From contig JACDGM010000001.1 of assembly GCA_013815325.1 (NCBI GenBank), forward strand, positions 1 to 64,000: DNA of 64,000 nucleotides, in the 5' to 3' direction. Source of the stretch: Chthoniobacterales bacterium (GTDB taxonomy: Bacteria; Verrucomicrobiota; Verrucomicrobiia; Chthoniobacterales; UBA10450). This document shows, one piece after another, positions 27,561 to 36,140 of this stretch. Position 1 is the first letter of the stretch, and each line of letters opens with the position of its first letter. A program made the position numbers and the translations under genes. Under the pieces are notes generated by a model, which searched no databases, was not told where the DNA came from, and worked only from the letters and a program-made list of their open reading frames with translations.

Positions 27561-28892
27561 TTAGCTCGACCTCCGCACCGCGGCGAGGACTCGGTCGTAG
27601 GCGAGTTCGATGTCGTGTTTGTCGCGATCGTTCTTCGCTCCGGCGAGCCCATCTTCGCGCACGGCGTCGGCGTGCCCCTGGATGACGGCGCGATCTTCCG
27701 GTCGGGTTAGTTCCGCGGCGACGCGTGCGATCACGTCCAGCATGCGCGTGACCACGGCGATGCTGTCACAGCCGTATTGCCGAATCTGATTGAGCGCCGA
27801 GGCCGCGATCCCGGCGTAATCGGTCACGTCGCTGATCAGGCGGAGGTGGCTCTCCTCGTCGTAATGGCAGACGGAAGGGATTTGGCGTTTCCCCACCTGG
27901 ATGAGGGCGACGCCGAGCCACTCGAGACAACTCATGGCGGTGAAAGGATCGTTGATCCCGGGCGACAAGGCGCGCACCGCCACTTCGACCAGTTGATCGA
28001 TCGCGTACTCGATGTCCTGCGTCGGCGTGCGATGCCAGCCGAAGAAATAGCAATCGTTGATTTGGGCGAGGCGGTGCTCATTCAGCTTGTCGGCCGGCCA
28101 AGCCACCGCGAGGGCGGCGTCTTTCGCGGCAAAATCGCCTGGCCGCCGGCAGAGGCGAATGATCATGCCTTCGCGTGTCGCGAGGTCGAGCAGTCGCTCA
28201 TGATTGATCGCCTGGATAAAGCCGCTCACTTCGGAAGGCACCGCCAGCGCGTCGCTCTCGAAGGCGCGCGGCAACTGCGTCGCGACGTCCGTTTTTTTCT
28301 CACGCGGACCGGCGCCTAACGAGTCGGGATAAAGACTCTCGATGCGCGATTGCAGCTCCTGCGCGACCCGGCCGATGAGGTTCTCGGCGAGGATCGAGGT
28401 GGGCACATGGTGGATGAAAAAAATGAGAAATCCGACGCTGGCGACGGCGAAGAGCAGGCCGCAGGTGACCGAAAGAAAGGGGACGAAACTGTTCGCGTCC
28501 GTGCCGCGAATCGTGCGCAACACGAGCAGGCTGTAGAGAAAGGTGGCGACGAAAACGCCGAGCACGATCTGGGTCGAGCGATCGTTCATGAAATTGCGCA
28601 GGAGGCGCGGGCCGAACTGCGAGGAAGCGAGCGTGAGAGCGACGATCGTGATCGAGAAAACGACGCCCGCGACCGTGATGGTGGAGCCGGCGATGGTGGC
28701 GAGAACGTTGCGCGCGCCCTCCGGACCGCCCGCCCAGATCCAGCCGGCGGTGCGCGCCCACTTGGCATTGATCTGGGTGTCGATGTGGACGGTGAGAAAG
28801 GAGAGGCCGGCGGCCAGCACGGTTATGATGCTGGGGAGAAACCAGTAACTGCTGCGGAGCCGCTCCCAGAGAGTGCTGAGGAAGGTTTTCAT
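27561..28892 (-). CDS. DUF2254 family membrane protein
   Basis: A 443-residue protein with four to five hydrophobic helices in the first 170 residues: YWFLPSIITVLAAGLSFL, TIAGSTITVAGVVFSITIVA, IVLGVFVATFLYSLLVL and GLLFAVASVGFLIFFIHHV. A soluble C-terminal half has conserved-looking segments RALSPGINDPFTAMSCLEWL and SHLRLISDVTDYAGIAAS. These match the DUF2254 family of predicted integral membrane proteins. Function unknown. The start MKTFLSTLWERLRSSYW is preceded by an inverted repeat (28905-29000). Confidence 0.88.
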   Translation of the reverse strand: MKTFLSTLWERLRSSYWFLPSIITVLAAGLSFLTVHIDTQINAKWARTAGWIWAGGPEGARNVLATIAGSTITVAGVVFSITIVALTLASSQFGPRLLRNFMNDRSTQIVLGVFVATFLYSLLVLRTIRGTDANSFVPFLSVTCGLLFAVASVGFLIFFIHHVPTSILAENLIGRVAQELQSRIESLYPDSLGAGPREKKTDVATQLPRAFESDALAVPSEVSGFIQAINHERLLDLATREGMIIRLCRRPGDFAAKDAALAVAWPADKLNEHRLAQINDCYFFGWHRTPTQDIEYAIDQLVEVAVRALSPGINDPFTAMSCLEWLGVALIQVGKRQIPSVCHYDEESHLRLISDVTDYAGIAASALNQIRQYGCDSIAVVTRMLDVIARVAAELTRPEDRAVIQGHADAVREDGLAGAKNDRDKHDIELAYDRVLAAVRRSS

Positions 28893-28904
28893 GCGCCAGC
28901 CAAC

Positions 28905-29000
28905 TGTAGACGCTTCGCTCTGCGAAGCGCGGGGGAAAGGCCGGAGTGCGCCAGAAGCAGGCGCGCGCAGACCCGCGCTTCCCAGAGGGAGGCGCCCACA
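28905..29000. repeat. Inverted repeat, TGTAGACGCTTCGCT family, copy 1
   Basis: The left arm TGTAGACGCTTCGCTCTGCG plus AAGCGCGGG and the right arm CCCGCGCTTCCCAGAGGGAG plus GCGCCCACA are imperfect complements enclosing about 40 bases. A second copy lies at 29987-30092, so the L,D-transpeptidase gene is flanked by this family at both ends. Confidence 0.8.
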
Positions 29001-29009
29001 GAATGCGCC

Positions 29010-30056
29010 CTAACGAATCGTGACATGGATACCGGGGAGCACTTTCTTCCCAAGATCGAGCGCGTCCCAATTGGAGAGTCGGATGCAGCCGTGGCTCGTC
29101 GTCCGCCCGATCGTTTCCGGCACTTCCGTGCCATGGATGCCGCTGCCTTTGTGATTGAGCTCCATCCAGAGAATCCCGACGGGATTGTTCGGCCCGGGCG
29201 GGAGATTGAAGAAATCCTTGCTCCGCTCGTCGTGGTGGAGCATCGCTTCGTCCCAGCGGAACGCAGGCATCCAGGAGAATCCCCTAACGAACCATTCGCC
29301 AATCGGCGCAGGTAACGACGTCGACCCCGGTGTGATCGGATAGCTCCCGGCCAGCTTGCCGTTTTGTTTCAGCTCCAGGATTTTTTCCGAGACCTTGACG
29401 AAGAGGGAAAACTGTTCGTTCTCCGGCTTCTTGCCTTCTGTCGTTAGGCTGTTCGCCTTCTCCGCCTGCTCGGTTTTTGTTTTCAGGTCGATCGCCTCTT
29501 GCAGGTCGAAGGGAGCGCCCACATTCGGCACCTGCACCGAGTCGCCCGGCTTCGCTTTGCTCCAGTCGTAAGCCGGATTGATCTGCCGCAGGAAATCCTC
29601 GCGGGCGTGAAATTTCTCAGCCACGAGCTCGAGGAAATTCTCGTAGGGCAAGCTCGCCTGCTTGGCCTGTCGCGCATGACTCCTGGCAACGGGACCTTTG
29701 AATTTTTCATCGTTAGGCGAAAGCTCATAACTAATCAACGGCGGCTTCGCGGTGTCGAGCGGGAGATCGAATTGCGCCGGCGCTTTCCCGCTGTAGCTCG
29801 CACCGCTCTTCCCCTGCGCCTGCTCGTAACGGGCCAGCGCTTTCCCCATAAATTCACCCCACTTCGCATCGATCACACCGGGCTTGAAAGCGGAGCCATC
29901 GAGGAAAAGCTGAGCGCGCAAAACCTGTTCGTTAGGCGTGGGCGCCGGGGATTGCGCGACCGCGAGAGTGGCTGCCAGGCCGAGTATGTAAACGCTTCGC
30001 TCCGCAAGGCGCGGGAGAAGGCGTCGTCTGCGTCGAAGCGAAGTGCGAAAAAGCAT
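29010..30056 (-). CDS. L,D-transpeptidase (YkuD domain) with LysM-like region
   Basis: 348 residues from the ATG at 30056 (MLFRTSLRRRRRLLPRLAE), whose basic stretch plus VYILGLAATLAVAQS resembles a signal peptide. Near residues 160-190 a LysM-like segment occurs (DFLRQINPAYDWSKAKPGDS). The YkuD catalytic domain follows, with GIHGTEVPETIGRTTSHGCI and the Cys in SHGCIRLSN. The enzyme cross-links peptidoglycan stems or attaches lipoprotein in the periplasm. The codons before VYILG lie inside an inverted repeat, so the N-terminus may be repeat-derived. The TAG stop is inside a TCGTTAGG word. Confidence 0.9.
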   Translation of the reverse strand: MLFRTSLRRRRRLLPRLAERSVYILGLAATLAVAQSPAPTPNEQVLRAQLFLDGSAFKPGVIDAKWGEFMGKALARYEQAQGKSGASYSGKAPAQFDLPLDTAKPPLISYELSPNDEKFKGPVARSHARQAKQASLPYENFLELVAEKFHAREDFLRQINPAYDWSKAKPGDSVQVPNVGAPFDLQEAIDLKTKTEQAEKANSLTTEGKKPENEQFSLFVKVSEKILELKQNGKLAGSYPITPGSTSLPAPIGEWFVRGFSWMPAFRWDEAMLHHDERSKDFFNLPPGPNNPVGILWMELNHKGSGIHGTEVPETIGRTTSHGCIRLSNWDALDLGKKVLPGIHVTIR

Positions 30057-30092
30057 ACCTATACCCGCGCCTCGCAGAGGGAGGCGTCTACA
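29987..30092. repeat. Inverted repeat, TGTAAACGCTTCGCT family, copy 2
   Basis: The left arm TGTAAACGCTTCGCTCCGCA plus AGGCGCGGG is complementary to the right arm CCCGCGCCTCGCAGAGGGAG plus GCGTCTACA. The spacer is about 48 bases, with its own TCGTCTGCGTCGAAGCGAAG run. It overlaps the start of the L,D-transpeptidase frame. Confidence 0.8.
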
Positions 30093-30246
30093 ACGGGCCG
30101 TCGCGCGAACGCGCGCTTTGCTTCTCTTTTCAATCACTCCGTCAATACGCACTCCGCCTCGCCGACGGCCTTATCTTCAGTCTGCCGCTCGTGACTTCGG
30201 ATCGGGCTTTTGCGATCGGACACGTGTTGAGGCACGTTGAGTAACA

Positions 30247-30684
30247 ATGAGATTCTTTTCCGCTGGCAGCGTGGCGGCAGTAGCTTGTCTACTTATAGGT
30301 TGCGCCAGTAGCTCTTCGCGGCTCCTCGCTCCGGCGCGTCCGCCGATCGGTGCGGATCAGGTCCGAATTTATCAGGCGCCGCCGGCGAAGTATGAGCAAA
30401 TCGCGACGCTCGACGCGAGCAGCGGAGCGCGGTTTTTTCATGGTAGCGAACAGACCGACGCCGAAGCGATCCAACGGCTGAAGGAAGAAGCGGCCAGGCT
30501 GGGCGCGAACGGAGTGCTCCTAACGGTCGTCGGTGATGAGCCGAGTGGCTCAATCGGTATCGGAGTGGGCGGCGCCGGCTATGCTTCGCCCCGGAGTGCG
30601 GTGAACGGAGAGGCGAGCGGCGCGGCGCCGTTGGTCAAGACCGGCGCGCACGGGATTGCCATTTACGTTTCGACTCAGCGTTGA
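30247..30684 (+). CDS. Hypothetical lipoprotein
   Basis: A 145-residue protein with a lipoprotein signal: hydrophobic AGSVAAVACLLIGC with the lipobox Cys at about residue 19, so probably membrane-anchored. The mature part contains QVRIYQAPPAKYEQIATLDA and IQRLKEEAARLGANGVLLTV, a pattern common in small lipoproteins that handle heterogeneous ligands. The Gly-rich tail is probably flexible. No domain is recognised. It lies 80 bases upstream of mtfA on the same strand. Confidence 0.7.
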   Translation: MRFFSAGSVAAVACLLIGCASSSSRLLAPARPPIGADQVRIYQAPPAKYEQIATLDASSGARFFHGSEQTDAEAIQRLKEEAARLGANGVLLTVVGDEPSGSIGIGVGGAGYASPRSAVNGEASGAAPLVKTGAHGIAIYVSTQR

Positions 30685-30765
30685 GCGCTGCGCCGGGTCC
30701 AACCGTACGGTAAACGACAGGCCCGGATTGGCGCGCGGGAGTTCCGCCGCTACGTTCACAGTCTG

Positions 30766-31572
30766 ATGTTTGGATTCTCGCGGGAACGGCGGCGGCGGCA
30801 ATTGCGCCAAGTAGCGGTGCCCGCTGCCTGGCGCTTAATCATCTCGCGCAATGTGCGCTTCTTCGACCGGCTTCCGCTTGATGACCAGCAAGAGCTGCTC
30901 CGACACGTGCAAGTGTTTCTCGCGGAGAAGCGTTTCGAAGGCTGCGCCGGGTTGGAGCTGAGCGATGAAATCCGGGTCACGATCGCGACGCAGGCGTGCC
31001 TCCTCCTTTTACACCGCAAGACCAATTACTATCCGCGGCTCCTGACCATTCTCGTTTATCCATCGGGCTACGTGGTGGAGGATAAGCGGCACGTCGAAGG
31101 GGTGATCTGGGCCGATGGCGCAGTGGGCCGGCTCGGCGAGACGGCGGGACAAATGGGTTCGCTCGTGCTCGCGTGGGACGCGGCGAAAGAGGGCGCAACT
31201 GATCCCGCAGACGGCAGGAACCTGGTCATTCACGAATTTGCGCATCAACTGGACTTCGAGGATTTCGCGGCGGACGGCGTCCCCGCCCTCGCTTCGCGGA
31301 ACGACGAACGCTCCTGGGCGGCGGTGATGAGAACGGAGTTCTCGCTCCTGCGTGCCTCCGACGACACCGGAATGCCGACGCTGCTCGATACCTATGGGGC
31401 GACGAATGCGGCGGAGTTTTTCGCTGTCGCGACCGAGACGTTCTTCGAGCGCCCGCGAGCGTTGCGCCGTCTCCACCCGAAATTATATGGCGAAATGCAG
31501 CGTTTTTTCCGGCAGGACCCTGCGCTCTACTCGAGCGAGCATCTGACTGGCGCCGGCGTGGAATCTGCCTAA
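30766..31572 (+). CDS. mtfA: MtfA-like zinc-dependent peptidase
   Basis: A 268-residue protein with the MtfA pattern: FFDRLPLDDQQELLRHVQVF, FLAEKRFEGCAGLELSDEIR, VTIATQACLLLLHR, YPRLLTILVYPSGYVV, the zinc motif VIHEFAHQLDFEDF near residue 160, and AAEFFAVATETFFERPRAL with the third ligand Glu. In enterobacteria MtfA binds the Mlc repressor and is a gluzincin-like peptidase; here only the peptidase function can be inferred. The TAA stop lies in a CCTAACGA word. Confidence 0.93.
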   Translation: MFGFSRERRRRQLRQVAVPAAWRLIISRNVRFFDRLPLDDQQELLRHVQVFLAEKRFEGCAGLELSDEIRVTIATQACLLLLHRKTNYYPRLLTILVYPSGYVVEDKRHVEGVIWADGAVGRLGETAGQMGSLVLAWDAAKEGATDPADGRNLVIHEFAHQLDFEDFAADGVPALASRNDERSWAAVMRTEFSLLRASDDTGMPTLLDTYGATNAAEFFAVATETFFERPRALRRLHPKLYGEMQRFFRQDPALYSSEHLTGAGVESA

Positions 31573-31644
31573 CGAGCGCCGGTTTTTCGGGGGCGCCTTC
31601 CATCTGTTCAACCTGTTGTTTGCGGTTACATTCGGCCGTTGTTT

Positions 31645-31668
31645 GCGGCTGACACAGCCGCCGCTACA
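31645..31668 (-). repeat. TGTAGCGGCGG-type short repeat abutting lysS
   Basis: GCGGCTGACACAGCCGCCGC followed by TACA is the reverse complement of the element at 24228 (consensus TGTAGmGGCGGmyGTGTC). It ends two bases before the lysS ATG, so the leader of lysS is built from the repeat. An 11-base direct repeat, GTTGTTTGCGG, lies just upstream. Confidence 0.65.
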
Positions 31669-31670
31669 CC

Positions 31671-33125
31671 ATGGACGAGGAAAACGAACTCATCGCGAAT
31701 CGGCGCCAAAAGCTCGAGACGTTGCGCGCGCGCGGCGAAGCGCCGTTTGGCCGCAGCTTCGAAATCAGCGGCACGATCGGCGAGATGCGAGACAATTTCG
31801 CTGAAGGCGAAACCCGTCGCGCTGCAGGCCGCATCACCGCCCATCGCGACATGGGCAAAAGCCATTTCCTCGACCTGCGCGACGCGACCGGGCGCATGCA
31901 GATTTATGTGCAGGCAAAAGAACTCGGGCCCGAACGAATGGAAATCTTCGGGCTGCTCGACCTCGGCGATTTTATTGGAGTGGAAGGAACCTGTTTCCTG
32001 ACCAAAACCGGCGAGCCGACGCTGAAAGTGCAGCGCTTCGAAGTGCTCGCGAAAACGCTCCGCCCGCTCCCGGAAAAATGGCATGGCCTAACGGATGTGG
32101 AAGCGCGCTATCGGCAGCGCTATCTCGATCTCGTGACGAACGAGCGCTCGCGCGAAATCTTCGTCCAGCGCATCGCCATCCTGCGCGAGACACGGCAGTT
32201 CATGCAGGCGCGCGGGTTCCTCGAAGTGGAAACGCCGATGCTGCAAGCCGTCCCGGGTGGCGCGGCGGCGGAGCCTTTCCGCACTCACCATAACGCGCTC
32301 GGGCTCGACCTCTACCTGCGCATCGCGCCGGAGCTTTACCTCAAGCGGCTGCTCGTCGGCGGGTTCAACAAAGTCTTCGAAGTGAATCGCAACTTCCGCA
32401 ACGAAGGTATCTCACGCCGGCACAACCCGGAGTTCACGATGCTGGAGGCCTATTGGGCTTACGCCGATTTCGAGAAAATGGCGGAGCTGGTCGAGGAATT
32501 AATCTGCCATCTGGCGGCGACCGTGATCGGCTCGCTCGAGGTGCAGCACCGCGACGCTGAAGGCAACGTGACGCGGACCATCAACCTCGCAAGACCTTGG
32601 AGGCGCGCGCCTTACCGCCAGCTCGTGCGCGAGGCTGCGGGGGCCGATTGGTTTGACCTAACGAGTGAAGGACGCCGGGAGAAATGCGTGGAACTCGGGG
32701 TCGAGATCAACCCGCGAATGGCGGATTACGAAGTGACGCAGCAGGTGTTTGAAAAGCTGGTCGAAGAAAAGACCTTCGATCCGTGCTTCGTCACGCAGTG
32801 CCCGAAGGAGCTTGTCCCGCTGGCGAAACAAAACCTGGTGGACGATTCGCTCGTCGATGTCTTTGAGCTGATCATCAACGGCCAGGAAATCGGCCCCGGT
32901 TATTCCGAGTTGAACGACCCGCTTTTGCAGCGGCAGCGTCTCCTCGAGCAAGCCGGCGAGGAAACGCAAAACCTGGACGAGGATTTCCTTCTCGCGCTCG
33001 AACACGGGATGCCGCCAGCCGGCGGCGTCGGCATCGGGATCGATCGCCTAACGATGTTCTTGACCGGCGCGCAATCGATCCGCGACGTCATCCTTTTCCC
33101 CCTCCTCAAACCGAAGCGCGATTGA
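31671..33125 (+). CDS. lysS: Lysyl-tRNA synthetase, class II
   Basis: A 484-residue class II LysRS. The OB-fold anticodon domain is at residues 45-140 (RITAHRDMGKSHFLDLRDAT). The catalytic domain carries QRYLDLVTNERSREIFVQRI, the motif around GGAAAEPFRTHHNALGLDLY, motif 2 NRNFRNEGISRRHNPEFTML and motif 3 GGVGIGIDRLTMFLTGAQSI. The ATG at 31671 gives the usual family start (MDEENELIANRRQKLETLR). An unusual insertion-like loop SLEVQHRDAEGNVTRTINLA is common in bacterial LysRS. The CCTAACGA words encode L-T in FDLTSE and RLTMFL. Confidence 0.97.
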   Translation: MDEENELIANRRQKLETLRARGEAPFGRSFEISGTIGEMRDNFAEGETRRAAGRITAHRDMGKSHFLDLRDATGRMQIYVQAKELGPERMEIFGLLDLGDFIGVEGTCFLTKTGEPTLKVQRFEVLAKTLRPLPEKWHGLTDVEARYRQRYLDLVTNERSREIFVQRIAILRETRQFMQARGFLEVETPMLQAVPGGAAAEPFRTHHNALGLDLYLRIAPELYLKRLLVGGFNKVFEVNRNFRNEGISRRHNPEFTMLEAYWAYADFEKMAELVEELICHLAATVIGSLEVQHRDAEGNVTRTINLARPWRRAPYRQLVREAAGADWFDLTSEGRREKCVELGVEINPRMADYEVTQQVFEKLVEEKTFDPCFVTQCPKELVPLAKQNLVDDSLVDVFELIINGQEIGPGYSELNDPLLQRQRLLEQAGEETQNLDEDFLLALEHGMPPAGGVGIGIDRLTMFLTGAQSIRDVILFPLLKPKRD

Positions 33126-33129
33126 GAGG

Positions 33130-35336
33130 CTGAAACGAGGCAGATTCGGTTCTCGCCAAGCGTCGAGAAAACCGCGGATGAGGTCGGCGAAACAATCTCC
33201 CCGTGCGCTGCCGCGCTGCCATCCCCGGAGGTACGGGATGAAACTGCCGGACGGAACCGCGCCGATCTCGAAGAAAGATCGAAGACTGTTCGCTGAACAA
33301 CCGACACCGTGAGGGACAGCACAAGGCGCGCGTCTTCCTTTCGGCACTCGGGGTCGGGTTTGGGTTGCGTCCGTCACTTCCGCCGATGAATTGCAGCCGA
33401 TCACCAACCTTGCAGGTCACCGGAAACCGAATGCTCAAACTCGCGATACCGCTTTGGAGACTGGTGTTGCTGGAGAAATCCAAATCCTTTGCCGCAACAT
33501 TTACGTTCTCCTTGACGAGCCATAGATTGAAACGTCCCGCATCAATCGAGCGGGTGAAGTAGTCGTTCACCGCATTGGTTTCAAACGCGATGCGGGTGCG
33601 CGCGTTTAAATGACCTTCGCGTTGCAGGTCGCTGTGAACAGCGCGTCCCTTGAATTTGAAATACGTCGGATACTGCTTTCCTTCGTAAGGCCTCTCTTCC
33701 GCGCCCGTGTTGATGGTCTTGAAAGGATTCGAGGCGCGATTGCCAAACTGGAAAAGATTCGCCAGCGTAGGCGAATGCTTGAGGAGCGATTCGAGGATTT
33801 GTTCGAGGGGCTTTTGACTCTTCGATGCGCGATTCAATCTCCTCTCGCCGACGCCGTTCGCAAAGCGCACGAAGGCCAGGGTGGTTCCGCAGCAAGTCTT
33901 CCAATTCCCGCTCAACTTCTTTGTGCAGCACTCCACCACGTAGCCGGGCGCGGCTATTCTTTCGGCGAACGAAAGTAGGAATGCCGTACCTCGCTGATTC
34001 GATTCTCGTCATCGTCGATTGCACCGGCATAAGTGGGCGGGGCCGCGAGCTGCTGTTCATGAGAAATCCGCCGTGAGATACCCGTGCGTCTGGCCGTTCA
34101 CGGTGAAGATGATTCCTTCCGTGCACCGGTAGGTTTCCGCTTCGGCGCGCCCGCCTTCGTCCAGACGCACGCTCAGGCCCGTAAGAGTTGTTTCGTAGCT
34201 GCAAGCGTGACCGCCATAGCCGGGACGGTATTCGTGGAGCCGAATCGGCAGCGCGAGTTCCGCCAGGAGCAATTCGAGACGAGCGAGCAAACCGCTCTTA
34301 CGGCGGATGTGGGTGCGATGGCCAGGAAGTGAGTATTCGTAGAGCTTGATCAACGTGCCCCATTCGGCATCGCGAACATACGGTTGCCGCGCCATCGAAA
34401 ATAGAGGCGTCGTCGCCGGGGCAAAAGTCATCACATGGCCATTCTGCGATACTTCGTCTGCACCGACAGGTGCGAGAAGATTGCAGGACGAACTGCGTCG
34501 GGCGCCGTCCCGGTCTTCGCGCCGAACAAGGGTGAATCCCCACTCCTCATCCGTGGAATGCTCGAAATTGCCGTTCAGGATCGCGGGCTGCGCCGGCTGA
34601 TGAGAAGCTGAAAATTCTGTTTGCCGCAGAACTCCAACACGCCTGTTCCACCCATATTGAATTTTCCCTGCACAAACCGGATGCGAAGTTTGTGCGGTTT
34701 TTCGAGCGAGAGAAACGTGTCTGGAAATTTCGAGGCGTTTGTCCTTCGCCCAAGTCTGCGATGCTCAGGCACGGATCGCCGCCTTGACCTTTTACGCCGG
34801 TTGCTGCGAGCGTGATGCCTCGCGCGACTTCGCGCCGCTTCTCGTCCGGCCATGCTTGGACTTGTCCGCTGAAAACGCTGCCTGCCGGATGCCCTTCCTC
34901 AAAAAACCGTGCAACTGCGTTGCGGATATTCTTTGGCGCAGCCGGCGATTCCGTTTGGACTCCGCACGCCATGCACTCCTCCATCAGTCGCATCGACCGA
35001 ATTGACCAGCTTCTCTACTAAAGCGGCGTCGGGTCGGTTTTGCTGATTGCCAATGGTCCTGAAATTGTTTTCTCGGTCGCCATAAAGCCGCCAGACCCGT
35101 TTGTTGTCCCATAGTCCGAGGGCACTCAGAATGCCGACAACTTCTACCTCGCTGTCCGCTCGAATGAGCGACAGACACAATTCGCGTTTTTCTTCGTTGG
35201 GATGCGCACAGCGGGCTACTGTCTCTTCACCTCCCGCGTCCCCCTAACGAGATTGTTCCATGCTGGCTTCGAGTTGTGACGCGATTTCTGCGTTGTAGTT
35301 GCCTGACTGATTGCTTTCTCTGGTTTGGTGTTTCAT
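33130..35336 (-). pseudogene. Shattered GHKL (Bergerat-fold) ATPase gene
   Basis: Translating the reverse strand with frame changes rebuilds one protein of about 700 residues. The start MKHQTRESNQSGNYN at 35336 meets an in-frame TAG after codon 30 (within a TCGTTAGG word). Then RVWRLYGDRENNFRTIGNQQ, the N-box ALVEKLVNSVDA, a break near 35000, GITLAATG and the G1 box IADLGEGQTP follow. After a break near 34720 comes LRIRFVQGKFNMGGTGVLEF (G2 box), a further break near 34590, then EWGTLIKLYEYSLPGHRTHI, GIIFTVNGQTHGYLT and PYEGKQYPTYFKFKG. At least five indels. The ATPase motifs are clear; the biochemical role of this GHKL subgroup is unknown to me, though such genes tend to sit in variable or defence-rich regions. 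Confidence 0.75.
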
Positions 35337-35759
35337 TCACGTGTCTGCCAGCCAGGTGATTTTGATTTCCTTCTCCAGTGCATGGAATTCCCGGTCCCCA
35401 GTGACCAGCTGCGCTTTCTTCTCTCTGGCAAGCGCGGCGGCGAAAGCATCAGCGAGGCTGAGTTTGTAACGCGATTTTAAATCTGCCGCGACTTCCGCGA
35501 GCGCACGTGAGGCGGGGTGGAATTCGATCGGCAGAGCCGGCAGCTCGCCGGCAATTTCCTCCCAGCGCTCTTTGCCGCCTTTTCGCACGACGATATATTT
35601 GACCTCCGCGTAATTGACTTCGGTCATGTGCACTGGCTCGTCGCGAACACCCGCGCGTTCCAAAAGCGTGGCAACCTTCTCCTCCCCCGGCTCGCCCCGC
35701 AGGAATGCCAGCAAGGCATAGCTATCGAGAACGACCCGGCCCGCGCTCATACTTCGCAT
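35337..35759 (-). CDS. vapC: VapC-type PIN-domain toxin
   Basis: A 140-residue PIN-domain protein with the four acidic positions: Asp in VVLDSYALLAFLRGE, Glu in NYAEVKYIVV, Asp in LSLADAFAAALA and Asp in LVTGDREFHAL. These coordinate Mg2+ for RNA cleavage. It overlaps the antitoxin gene by about 30 bases; either ATG at 35759 or 35750 can serve. The pair lies between a decayed ATPase gene and a methyltransferase, typical of accessory DNA. The stop region is only one base from the start of the GHKL pseudogene. Confidence 0.93.
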   Translation of the reverse strand: MRSMSAGRVVLDSYALLAFLRGEPGEEKVATLLERAGVRDEPVHMTEVNYAEVKYIVVRKGGKERWEEIAGELPALPIEFHPASRALAEVAADLKSRYKLSLADAFAAALAREKKAQLVTGDREFHALEKEIKITWLADT

Positions 35760-36012
35760 TTTCCAACGCCTTTTCCGACGCGCTGTGTTCGGCCCATTCT
35801 TCCGGGAGCGGCTTGCTTCCGGCGCGCCGCTTGAGAATCCCGCGTAGGCGGGAAATCGCGTGCTTGGTCACAGGCCGAAGCAGTATTCCCTCGGCTGTAG
35901 CCTGAACGATGGCGCGGGTTCCATTTTCAATGTGAAACTCTCGCCGGAGCCGCGCCGGGATTACGACTTGCCCTTTCGTGGTGAACCAGACGGACTCGGA
36001 CTTCGATGTCAT
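35722..36012 (-). CDS. vapB: VapB/AbrB-type antitoxin
   Basis: A 96-residue protein. The N-terminal AbrB/MazE-type swapped-hairpin domain reads VWFTTKGQVVIPARLRREFH. A charged tail (RLRGILKRRAGSKPLPEEWA) would wrap the toxin. It is translated just upstream of and overlapping vapC, the usual antitoxin-first order, and likely represses its own promoter in 36013-36140, where several AT-rich words (TTGAATATCCTACTTTT) are visible. Confidence 0.9.
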   Translation of the reverse strand: MTSKSESVWFTTKGQVVIPARLRREFHIENGTRAIVQATAEGILLRPVTKHAISRLRGILKRRAGSKPLPEEWAEHSASEKALENAKYERGPGRSR

Positions 36013-36140
36013 ACTTTGGTTGAATATCCTACTTTTCGCGTCAAGTGTGTCAACACAAGAAACCGCTCAGCCGCACGACGTGAGATGTCGCGTTGCACTC
36101 GACAAAGCGCGATTAAGACGCGATCGGCGTTTGCGACCGC

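Larger units (their letters stand above)
16791..33054. repeat. Second rich array of the dispersed GCCTAACGA / TCGTTAGGC word
   Basis: Twenty-seven exact 8-base copies. TCGTTAGG starts at 16791, 17798, 19326, 25039, 29441, 29710 and 29929. CCTAACGA starts at 17048, 18551, 18776, 20151, 21230, 22252, 22757, 23231, 23593, 24064, 25694, 26330, 27162, 27382, 28315, 29009, 29283, 31568, 32657 and 33047. Near-matches (CCTAACGT, CCTAACGG, CCGTTAGG) add more. Counts are by eye and may miss a few. Confidence 0.9.
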
